Notes under the pieces: model-generated
What the model saw: the letters and a program-made list of their open reading frames with translations, nothing else
The model's database searches: none
What the model was told of the DNA's origin: nothing
Made by a program: the position numbers and the translations under genes
In this document: piece by piece, positions 6,556 through 12,204 of the stretch
Position numbering within the stretch: position 1 is the stretch's first letter
Layout of the letters: each line of letters starts with the position of its first letter
From: DUZB01 sp964407525
GTDB taxonomy: Bacteria; Desulfobacterota; DSM-4660; Desulfatiglandales; Desulfatiglandaceae
Direction of reading: 5' to 3'
DNA: 12,204 bases
NCBI GenBank assembly: GCA_964407525.1
Contig: CAYOWC010000136.1
Location: forward strand, 1 to 12,204

Positions 6556-7956
6556 ATGAATAAATCTAAGACAAAAAATGGGGTGAATCCGATCTGGAAG
6601 TTCTTCAGTTCCGTCAAGCTCACCATTGTTATTCTGATCTTATTAGCCATTGTTTGTATTATTGGAACAGTGGTGCCGCAAAATGAAGGCGCCAGAGAAT
6701 TTGCAAAAGGATTAAGTCCTCAAACAATCAGTATTTTTACTTCCCTAAACCTCTTCGACATGTATCATGCTCTCTGGTTCAGGATTATGATTGCGTGCAT
6801 GACTCTCAATCTTATTGTCTGTTCCATCGACCGTTTTCCGGCAACCTGGAAGAAATTCAAGTTGCGCCCTGACCCGGGCAGAAACAGGCCTTTTGAGGAT
6901 AACCCTGAAAACCAGTCGTTCACAACAAAAGGCTCCTTAGCGAACGCAGCAACCCATGTTGGAGATCTCCTTCACTCCCGATTTAAGAACACGAGAGAAA
7001 AGGAAGAGAAAGGGGCGCGGTACTTCTATGCCGAAAAGGGACGGTTTTCTCATTTTGGAGTCTATATCGTTCATCTGAGTGTCCTGCTCATTCTATCCGG
7101 TGCTCTCATTGGATCTTTCTTCGGATTTGAGGCTTATGTCAATATTGTCGAAGGGAATCAAACAGATCAGGTAATGTTAAGAAAAAGCATGCAACCCATG
7201 AATCTTGATTTCACGGTGCGGTGCGATAAATTCAGCGTGGATTTCTATGATACCGGTGCTCCGAAGGAATATCGCTCTGTTATAGGGTTTATCGTTGATG
7301 GAAAAGAAGTCAAGAAGAGCAATCTTCTGGTTAATCACCCGGCTGAGTTCATGGGAGTCGCCTTTTACCAGGCTAGTTACGGAACGGTACCTGGAAAAGC
7401 AGTCAATCTGAAAATTTCCCTTGAGGGAAGCGACAAAAAGCCCTACAGCGTGATAGCGGAGATGGGAAAAGAAATTTCCCTGCCTGAAGGCAAAGGATCT
7501 TTTCAAGTAGCTGACGTCAGAGCAGACATTATGCGCCTGGGCCCGGCCGCCCTCATCTCCATTAAGCCAAAAACCGGCAACCTTCAGGATTTCTGGATAT
7601 TTAAAAACTACGAAATGGCGATTAAAAAGATGCCGGCACCTATGATAAATTCACCTAAATTCAATCCTTCGTCCTTTAAACCGTATACGTTTTCCCTGCA
7701 GGGAATTGAAACGAAATACTATACCGGCCTGCAGGTAAACAGGGACCCGGGCGTAAATATAGTCTGGGCGGGCTGTTTTTTTATGATTGCAGGCCTTTTT
7801 GCGACCTTCTTCATGTCACACCAGAGGATATGGGTACGTATTGAGAGATCAGCCCGGGGAACCCGAATCAGCATAGCAGGAACGGCTAACAAGAACCCGG
7901 TTGGCCTGGAGAGGGAAATTGAAAAGCTGCTGGGCCATATGAAAGATATCTCTTAA
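6556..7956 (+). CDS. resB: Cytochrome c biogenesis protein ResB (Ccs1)
   Basis: This 466-residue membrane protein is one half of the system II (ResBC/CcsBA) machine that carries haem across the membrane and attaches it to apocytochromes c. The sequence shows the family hallmark SSVKLTIVILILLAIVCIIG (18-37) as transmembrane segment 1. Segments 2 (about 71-91) and 3 (about 165-190, FGVYIVHLSVLLILSGALIG) follow, then a large periplasmic domain (about 190-395), the conserved DPG (397-399), and segment 4 (about 400-421). H173 in segment 3 is a candidate haem-contacting histidine. The start precedes segment 1 by a normal short cationic tail, but its ribosome binding site is weak (GACGGA at 6545-6550). 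It sits 59 bases before ccsA in an evident operon and implies that the organism makes c-type cytochromes. Confidence 0.95.
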   Translation: MNKSKTKNGVNPIWKFFSSVKLTIVILILLAIVCIIGTVVPQNEGAREFAKGLSPQTISIFTSLNLFDMYHALWFRIMIACMTLNLIVCSIDRFPATWKKFKLRPDPGRNRPFEDNPENQSFTTKGSLANAATHVGDLLHSRFKNTREKEEKGARYFYAEKGRFSHFGVYIVHLSVLLILSGALIGSFFGFEAYVNIVEGNQTDQVMLRKSMQPMNLDFTVRCDKFSVDFYDTGAPKEYRSVIGFIVDGKEVKKSNLLVNHPAEFMGVAFYQASYGTVPGKAVNLKISLEGSDKKPYSVIAEMGKEISLPEGKGSFQVADVRADIMRLGPAALISIKPKTGNLQDFWIFKNYEMAIKKMPAPMINSPKFNPSSFKPYTFSLQGIETKYYTGLQVNRDPGVNIVWAGCFFMIAGLFATFFMSHQRIWVRIERSARGTRISIAGTANKNPVGLEREIEKLLGHMKDIS

Positions 7957-7966
7957 ACCAGATATA

Positions 7967-7987
7967 GTAGGTTTGGAAGAATCCTAC
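7967..7987. promoter_or_regulatory. Small dyad in the resB-ccsA spacer
   Basis: GTAGGTTT (7967-7974) pairs with AATCCTAC (7980-7987) at seven of eight positions around a five-base loop. It lies just after the resB stop and before the ccsA ribosome binding site (GAGG, 8002-8005). There is no U-run, so it is not an intrinsic terminator. It could be a weak mRNA hairpin between the two genes. Confidence 0.35.
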
Positions 7988-8015
7988 ATCCAATAAACTT
8001 TGAGGATTAAAAAGC

Positions 8016-8858
8016 ATGATAAACGCCACTATCCTGAGCTATACAACGTTTGTTTATTTCGCAGCATTCCTGCTGTATCTCCTGTATATGGTTATGCGCA
8101 AACCTCTGATGGGACGACTCGCTACCTATGCATCCCTGCTTGGCCTAATCGCCCAGACGGTAGCTATAATCCTGAGATGGATAGAATCTTATCAATTAGG
8201 ATTTGGCCATGCACCGCTTTCCAACCTTTACGAATCCTTGATCTTTTTCGCGTGGACAATTATGCTCCTCTACCTGATTGTGGAATGGCGAACAAGAAAT
8301 AAGACACTGGGTGCTTTTGTAACCCCATTGGCATTCCTCGCCATGGCGTACGCTTCCTTCTCACCAGATATCAACAGCCATATTCAGCCTCTTATTCCAG
8401 CGCTCAAAAGCAACTGGCTGATCACCCATGTGATCACCTGTTTTTTCGGTTATGCGGCCTTCGGCCTCTCTTTCGCCCTGAGCGTCATGTACTTGATCAA
8501 AAGCCTTGATAAGCAAGGGTCCAAAGGCCTTTTCATAAAGCTCATTCCGCCTCAGGATATCCTTGATGACCTTAATTACCAGATGATCGTCATCGGCTTT
8601 CTCATGCTGACTCTGGGAATCATTACAGGATCTGTCTGGGCACATTCCGCGTGGGGCACCTATTGGAGCTGGGACCCGAAAGAAACATGGTCATTGATCA
8701 CCTGGCTGATCTACGCATCCGTCATCCATTCAAGGATGGTGCGAGGATGGCGAGGAAAAAAGATTGCGATCCTTTCCATCATAGGATTCTGTTGCGTGCT
8801 GTTCACCTATTTTGGGGTCAATTATCTTGCCGGTCTCCATAGTTACGCAAAATCATGA
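8016..8858 (+). CDS. ccsA: Cytochrome c biogenesis protein CcsA (ResC), haem-handling WWD protein
   Basis: This 280-residue polytopic membrane protein has about eight predicted transmembrane segments and forms the haem-binding partner of ResB. The tryptophan-rich WWD motif is intact at 213-230 (WGTYWSWDPKETWSLITW). The four histidines expected for the family are present: H65 in GHAPLSNLYES, H138 in LITHVI, and H210 and H238 flanking the WWD segment. The length is that of the short, unfused CcsA class. The ATG follows GAGG with a ten-base gap. The stop codon is followed closely by the Nudix gene. Confidence 0.95.
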   Translation: MINATILSYTTFVYFAAFLLYLLYMVMRKPLMGRLATYASLLGLIAQTVAIILRWIESYQLGFGHAPLSNLYESLIFFAWTIMLLYLIVEWRTRNKTLGAFVTPLAFLAMAYASFSPDINSHIQPLIPALKSNWLITHVITCFFGYAAFGLSFALSVMYLIKSLDKQGSKGLFIKLIPPQDILDDLNYQMIVIGFLMLTLGIITGSVWAHSAWGTYWSWDPKETWSLITWLIYASVIHSRMVRGWRGKKIAILSIIGFCCVLFTYFGVNYLAGLHSYAKS

Positions 8859-8880
8859 GAGAACCATTTTCTCTTATGCC

Positions 8881-9360
8881 TTGAGCAACTTAACGGACAA
8901 AATTTACAGGATCTCTTATATAGTGGCCTATCGCGTCCTCCTCTGTCTGTGGTATATTCGGAAACCAACTACCCACGGCGTTTACATTGCCGTCTGGAAT
9001 AACAACAAACTTCTCATCATCAAGAATTCCTACAGAAAGGCCTACACATGTCCGTCCGGGGGAATTAAACGGCGTGAAAAAGACAGGGACGCCGCAGTCA
9101 GAGAACTTCGAGAGGAAGTGGGCCTTTCTGTTGAAGCGCACCGTTTGCGCTTTGCAGGAGAGTACACTTGCTTGAACGAATTCAAAAAAGATACGGTGTC
9201 TTTTTTTGAAATCCACTTCACAGACTATCCTCCTGTTAAAAAAGACAATAGAGAGGTTGTCTGGACCAAATTCATGGAGGTGGGAAAAGCCATGGAATTG
9301 CCTTTGTCACCTCTCCTGGAGGCCTACTTAAAGGACTGTGTTGCAACGAAACAAGGGTAA
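8881..9360 (+). CDS. Nudix hydrolase
   Basis: This Nudix-fold pyrophosphohydrolase cleaves a nucleoside diphosphate linked to another moiety, using Mg2+. The Nudix signature is complete (G-x5-E-x7-REL-x-EE-x-GL, within 9055-9126). A short hydrophobic, arginine/tryptophan-rich helix precedes the domain (RISYIVAYRVLLCLWYIRKP), a layout I associate with a subset of bacterial Nudix proteins. The start is uncertain because no ATG is in frame: TTG at 8812 (inside ccsA, 182 aa), TTG at 8881 (159 aa, chosen because it keeps the helix) or GTG at 8923 (145 aa, with CAGGA 11 bases upstream). It lies directly behind ccsA and is probably cotranscribed. The substrate cannot be inferred, and no tie to cytochrome maturation is implied. 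Confidence 0.85.
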   Translation: MSNLTDKIYRISYIVAYRVLLCLWYIRKPTTHGVYIAVWNNNKLLIIKNSYRKAYTCPSGGIKRREKDRDAAVRELREEVGLSVEAHRLRFAGEYTCLNEFKKDTVSFFEIHFTDYPPVKKDNREVVWTKFMEVGKAMELPLSPLLEAYLKDCVATKQG

Positions 9361-9412
9361 CAGCCTAAAAATCAGCTAATCGTTACTTGTTGCTGGTTAC
9401 GTGTCGGAGTGT

Positions 9413-9659
9413 AGCCCTTTCAAGGTGACTCCTGACCTGGACGATTTGGAGATAAGGCTTAGGATATTAGCCTATTATTGTAGTTTGGGGTGTCAGGTGT
9501 CAGTGTTCAGGTTTCAGGAATAAAGCAATTCTGTCCATTAATATTTGTTGAAACACCTTATACCTGACACCCGACACCTGAAACCTAAATGCTCTGAACC
9601 CGATTTTTATCTATAATCCCAAACTATTACCTGTTTTCGATAACCACCTTGAAAGGGCT
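9413..9659. mobile_element. MITE-like element with 15-bp terminal inverted repeats
   Basis: AGCCCTTTCAAGGTG (9413-9427) and CACCTTGAAAGGGCT (9645-9659) are exact reverse complements bounding 247 bases without a gene. The outside flanks are similar in direct orientation and abut the inverted repeats: GGTTACGTGTCGGAGTGT (9395-9412) and GGTATCGGAGTGT (9660-9672), alike except for a five-base gap and one mismatch. This resembles a target duplication, although it is long for one. A second inverted pair lies inside (TAGTTTGGG 9481-9489, CCCAAACTA 9618-9626), then the heptad arrays. No transposase is encoded. It could equally be an old inverted duplication rather than a transposed element. It fills most of the gap between the Nudix gene and cobB, and I see no other feature there. 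Confidence 0.45.
9488..9586. repeat. Inverted pair of AGGTGTC-type heptad arrays
   Basis: The left array (9488-9515) reads GGGTGTC, AGGTGTC, AGTGTTC, AGGTTTC and then AGG. The right array on the minus strand (9586-9552) reads AGGTTTC, AGGTGTC, GGGTGTC, AGGTATA and AGGTGTT. The spacer is 33 bases. The units belong to the same family as the arrays around cysE but are more degenerate. The arrays lie at the centre of the MITE-like element. Confidence 0.7.
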
Positions 9660-9733
9660 GGTATCGGAGTGTAGCGGAGGTCCAGGAATACATGAAGATT
9701 ACAAACTACTAATCACTGAAGGGGGATCCTTCC

Positions 9734-10489
9734 ATGGATGACTTATACGCCAGAGGAACGGAATTCATCAGGTCCAGTAGAAAAATACTGATTTTCACGG
9801 GCGCCGGGCTCAGCACCGATTCGGGCATTCCGGATTTCAGAAGTCCTGGTGGGGTCTGGGAGAAATATGACCCATCTGATTTTTATTTTCAAAATTTTAT
9901 TTCGAGCGAAACTTCCCGCGAAAAATACTGGGAGATGAGCACGGAAATGTATGAGACCATAAGAGATGCAAAACCAAATCGTGCCCACATGTTCATTAGG
10001 AAGCTGGAGGACATGGGCAAGCTTTCAGCCATCGTGACGCAGAATATCGATCACCTTCATCACAAGGCCGGCAACTCCCCTGACAAAATCATTGAACTGC
10101 ATGGGACTGCAGTCACAGTTTCGTGCCTGAGTTGCAAAAAGCCTTACGACAGGGATGAAATTCAGGAACGGATCGGTTCCGGAATCAAAGCCCCCTCCTG
10201 CGACGACTGTGGGGGTATCCTGAAACCGGATACCGTTTCATTCGGTCAGGCCATGCCCGAAGAAGAGATGCACAGGGCCATGACGTGCGCCGGAGAGTCT
10301 GATTTATGCATTGTATTGGGATCCTCTCTCGTCGTATATCCAGCGGCCTCAGTTCCCATCCAGGCTGCACGGGAGGGCGCCCCATTGATCATCATCAATC
10401 GTGATCCCACACCCCACGACCCCCAGGCAGATCTGGTTATACACGATTCGGTATCGGAAACTCTGGAACAGATGCTGAAGCCTTTCTAA
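9734..10489 (+). CDS. cobB: NAD-dependent protein deacylase, sirtuin family
   Basis: This 251-residue Sir2-type enzyme removes acyl groups from protein lysines using NAD+, giving nicotinamide and O-acyl-ADP-ribose. The signature elements occur in order: the NAD loop GAGLSTDSGIPDFRS (23-37), TQNIDHLH (102-109), the catalytic H123 in ELHGT, the zinc ligands C131-x2-C134 and C156-x2-C159, GSSLVVYPAA (196-205) and INRDPTP (221-227). The length is typical for a bacterial sirtuin with nothing appended. In bacteria such enzymes often regulate acetyl-CoA synthetase, but no acs gene is nearby. The ATG is preceded by AGGGGG (9720-9725). I did not assign an acyl-chain preference. Confidence 0.95.
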   Translation: MDDLYARGTEFIRSSRKILIFTGAGLSTDSGIPDFRSPGGVWEKYDPSDFYFQNFISSETSREKYWEMSTEMYETIRDAKPNRAHMFIRKLEDMGKLSAIVTQNIDHLHHKAGNSPDKIIELHGTAVTVSCLSCKKPYDRDEIQERIGSGIKAPSCDDCGGILKPDTVSFGQAMPEEEMHRAMTCAGESDLCIVLGSSLVVYPAASVPIQAAREGAPLIIINRDPTPHDPQADLVIHDSVSETLEQMLKPF

Positions 10490-10557
10490 GCGCTCAAAAA
10501 AAACATGCCGGGGATGAACCCAGATTATCACCGATTTTTAATTTTTCAAACTTTTTC

Positions 10558-10586
10558 TTGAAACACGAACCAATAAGAGCTATTTT
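10558..10586 (+). promoter_or_regulatory. Sigma-70-like promoter of asd
   Basis: TTGAAA (10558-10563, 5/6) and TATTTT (10581-10586, 4/6) are separated by 17 bases and lie about 40 bases before the asd ATG. The rest of the 138-base gap after cobB contains no clear terminator. Confidence 0.5.
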
Positions 10587-10627
10587 GCTTCGTTTAGAGA
10601 TAGAAGTTGATTTCAAGGAGGGTGACT

Positions 10628-11743
10628 ATGTTACGCGTTGGTTTTGTAGGCTGGAGGGGTATGGTTGGCTCAGTGCTCATGGGCCGTATGCTTGCTGAAA
10701 AAGATTTCAAAGGGTTTGAGATTGAATTCTTCAGCACTACCCAGATGGGGAAAGAAGGGCCTGATGTGGGGATCGATTCACCTCCGGTGAAAGATGCCCT
10801 TGATATCGATTCTCTTTCCTCTCTGGATATCATTGTGACCTGCCAGGGAGGCAGTTATACCAAGCAAGTATACCCGGAACTTATGAAAGCCGGATGGAAA
10901 GGCTACTGGATAGATTCCGCATCCACCCTCAGACTGGACGACAACAGCATTATCGTGTTGGATCCTGTAAACAGGTCCATCATAGATGCGGGATTGTCTT
11001 CGGGCATCAAAACCTATGTAGGGGGAAACTGTACTGTCAGCCTCATGCTCATGGCACTTTCGGGCCTGTTTTCGGCCAACCTCGTGGAGTGGATTTCCTC
11101 CATGACCTATCAGGCAGCCTCCGGTGCCGGCGCCAATAACATGAGAGAACTTATTATCCAGATGGGTGTTATTGCCGATGCTGCGAAACCCCTTCTGGAA
11201 GACCAGGCCGCCACGGCCATCGCAATAGATGAAGTTGTAACTGCAGAAATGCGAAAAGGCACTTTTCCAACAGACAATTTTCTGGCGCCTCTTGCCGGCA
11301 GCCTTCTGCCCTGGATCGACTCTTCCATGGAAACCGGCCAGACCAGGGAAGAATGGAAAGGATTTGTGGAGACGAATAAGATCCTCCAGACGGAAACACC
11401 GATCCCCATAGACGGCATGTGCGTTCGTGTGGGGGCCATGCGTTGCCACAGCCAGGCCCTTACGATAAAACTAAAGAAAGACCTCCCCATGGATGAAATA
11501 ACGGACCTTCTGAAAAATGGAAACAGATGGGTCAAGCTGATTCAAAACGATAAAGAATCCACCATACGTGAACTGACGCCCGCGTCCGTAAACGGTACGC
11601 TCCAGGTTCCCGTCGGCCGTCTTAGAAAATTGATGATGGGATCGGAATATTTAGGAGCATTCACGGTGGGAGATCAGTTGCTCTGGGGGGCAGCTGAGCC
11701 TGTACGTAGAATACTGAAGATAATCATTGAGCATCTGTCCTGA
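10628..11743 (+). CDS. asd: Aspartate-semialdehyde dehydrogenase
   Basis: The 371-residue enzyme reduces aspartyl phosphate with NADPH to aspartate semialdehyde, the branch point to lysine/diaminopimelate, threonine and methionine. The Rossmann motif GFVGWRGMVGSVL occupies 5-17. Catalytic C135 (GGNCTVSL), Q162 (YQAASG), R267 and H274 (MRCHSQA) fall at exactly the residue numbers known for E. coli Asd. It is therefore the E. coli/Vibrio structural type (about 367-370 aa), not the shorter Gram-positive/archaeal type. The start at 10628 is set by AAGGAGGGTG (10615-10624) and the Rossmann strand. The frame is open seven codons further up to 10607, but that would place the ribosome binding site inside the gene. 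It appears to be transcribed alone, upstream of selC. Confidence 0.97.
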   Translation: MLRVGFVGWRGMVGSVLMGRMLAEKDFKGFEIEFFSTTQMGKEGPDVGIDSPPVKDALDIDSLSSLDIIVTCQGGSYTKQVYPELMKAGWKGYWIDSASTLRLDDNSIIVLDPVNRSIIDAGLSSGIKTYVGGNCTVSLMLMALSGLFSANLVEWISSMTYQAASGAGANNMRELIIQMGVIADAAKPLLEDQAATAIAIDEVVTAEMRKGTFPTDNFLAPLAGSLLPWIDSSMETGQTREEWKGFVETNKILQTETPIPIDGMCVRVGAMRCHSQALTIKLKKDLPMDEITDLLKNGNRWVKLIQNDKESTIRELTPASVNGTLQVPVGRLRKLMMGSEYLGAFTVGDQLLWGAAEPVRRILKIIIEHLS

Positions 11744-11771
11744 TACTGCCGGCATGGTTCCGAAACATATA

Positions 11772-11799
11772 TTGACAAAATCGGCAGCATGGATAGAAT
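11772..11799 (+). promoter_or_regulatory. Strong promoter of selC
   Basis: A perfect TTGACA (11772-11777) is followed after 16 bases by TAGAAT (11794-11799, 5/6). The predicted start is near 11806, about a dozen bases before the mature tRNA 5' end. It is the best promoter match in the window, as expected for a tRNA gene. Confidence 0.75.
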
Positions 11800-11817
11800 A
11801 ACACAAACAAAGTTCTT

Positions 11818-11915
11818 GGAAGTGGAAAGCTCACTGGTGGGGCTCCCGGACTTCAAATCCGGTGTATCGGGCTAAAACCTCGATAGGTGGGTTCGATTCC
11901 CATGCACTTCCGCCA
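11818..11915 (+). tRNA. selC: tRNA-Sec (anticodon UCA), selenocysteine tRNA
   Basis: This 98-base gene encodes the tRNA that is charged with serine by SerRS and converted to selenocysteinyl-tRNA to decode UGA. Visible parts are the long acceptor stem GGAAGTGG/GCACTTCC (11818-11825 with 11904-11911), the D arm (AGCTC 11828-11832, GGGCT 11840-11844) and the anticodon stem CCGGA/TCCGG around loop CTTCAAA (11851-11857, anticodon TCA at 11853-11855). A long variable arm of seven pairs follows (TATCGGG 11865-11871, CTCGATA 11879-11885), then the T arm with loop TTCGATT, discriminator G and encoded CCA (11913-11915). Seven acceptor pairs are perfect, but the eighth, expected in tRNA-Sec, is G-G. The long variable arm and TCA anticodon separate it from tRNA-Ser. 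Selenoprotein synthesis is implied, although selA, selB and selD are not in the window. Confidence 0.96.
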
Positions 11916-11924
11916 AGTAAAATC

Positions 11925-11960
11925 AAGGACTTAGCCAAATGCGGGCAAGTCCTTTTTTTT
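11925..11960 (+). terminator. Intrinsic terminator of selC
   Basis: AAGGACTT (11925-11932) pairs with AAGTCCTT (11947-11954). Inside, GCC (11934-11936) pairs with GGC (11944-11946) after one bulged A, around a seven-base loop. A run of eight T follows (11953-11960). It begins nine bases after the encoded CCA. Confidence 0.88.
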
Positions 11961-11976
11961 ATTTTTAGATTATTGG

Positions 11977-11995
11977 GGGTGCACATAGGGTGCAC
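11977..11995. repeat. Paired GGGTGCAC repeat downstream of selC
   Basis: GGGTGCAC occurs at 11977-11984 and again at 11988-11995, an 11-base period (about one helical turn) with ATA between. Each copy contains the palindrome GTGCAC. Same-face spacing beside a tRNA gene is what one would expect of a recombinase or regulator binding site, but nothing in the window proves it. Confidence 0.5.
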
Positions 11996-12204
11996 TACAG
12001 ATGGGTCACAAAAGAGATATTTAGGGTGAAATCGGGGCATTTTTTTCATGGATTGGTTTTGTTCCTGGGAAGAAATCCGTTATCGGCCTGAACTCAATCC
12101 TGTCAGGGAATTTCTCTGTTAAGTGTTGTGTTTTGGTTTTGCACGACTGAATGTCACCGCCGGTCGTCACGAGGCCCATCTATGGCGATTGATGCGAGAC
12201 CCAT
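11996..12204. other. Gene-free window end after selC
   Basis: I recognise no gene here. The longest small frames are a 52-codon minus-strand frame (12179-12021), which has no ribosome binding site I trust and no recognisable domain, and a minus-strand frame entering from the window edge that ends in a stop around 12155. The latter could be the tail of a gene lying beyond 12204, but too little is visible to judge. Confidence 0.4.

Noticed and set aside
11831..12049. A 72-codon minus-strand frame whose C-terminal part reads ESNPPIEVLARYTGFEVREP
   Set aside because: It is the antisense of the selC tRNA gene. Such translated antisense-tRNA peptides are a familiar database artefact.
12021..12179. 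A 52-codon minus-strand frame at the window end
   Set aside because: A stop codon directly precedes its ATG, I recognise no domain, and I see no convincing ribosome binding site. It is too short to call.

Overview
The window looks like chromosomal DNA from a Gram-negative anaerobe, most plausibly a member of the Desulfobacterota (old Deltaproteobacteria). This is inferred from the gene complement: a modular NifU with NifS, system II cytochrome c maturation (ResB + CcsA), an Asd of the E. coli/Vibrio type, a selenocysteine tRNA, and intergenic seven-base repeats. I could not run any search, so the lineage is a judgement.

Bases 1-6016 form a leftward (minus-strand) cluster read in the order serS, a short penicillin-binding protein, nifU, nifS, cysE. 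The first four genes are packed tightly: the ribosome binding site of the PBP gene covers the serS stop, the nifU ribosome binding site covers the PBP stop, and nifU and nifS overlap by ATGA. cysE follows after a 321-base gap full of repeats. CysE makes O-acetylserine, the precursor of cysteine. NifS takes sulfur from cysteine, and NifU assembles Fe-S clusters with it, so the distal half of the cluster is a cysteine-to-Fe-S supply line. A sigma-70-like promoter upstream of serS has a perfect 10+10 inverted repeat lying over its -10 box.

Bases 6017-6555 are a divergent intergenic region holding that promoter, an inverted pair of arrays of the heptad NNTTAGC, and a weaker rightward promoter. 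Rightward from 6556 run resB and ccsA (the haem delivery/ligation complex of system II cytochrome c biogenesis), then a Nudix hydrolase gene. A 373-base gene-free stretch follows, with nested inverted repeats that resemble a decayed MITE. After it come a sirtuin deacetylase (cobB), an aspartate-semialdehyde dehydrogenase (asd) with its own promoter, and the selenocysteine tRNA gene selC with a near-consensus promoter and an intrinsic terminator. The last 240 bases hold a paired GGGTGCAC repeat and no recognisable gene. They may be the edge of something integrated at selC.

The protein-coding genes are ordinary housekeeping genes, and I see no undescribed multi-gene system. The unusual material is intergenic: two unrelated heptad repeat families built on the same plan (array, short spacer, inverted array), an element of about 82 bases repeated behind both nifS and cysE, the MITE-like element, and the serS operator.
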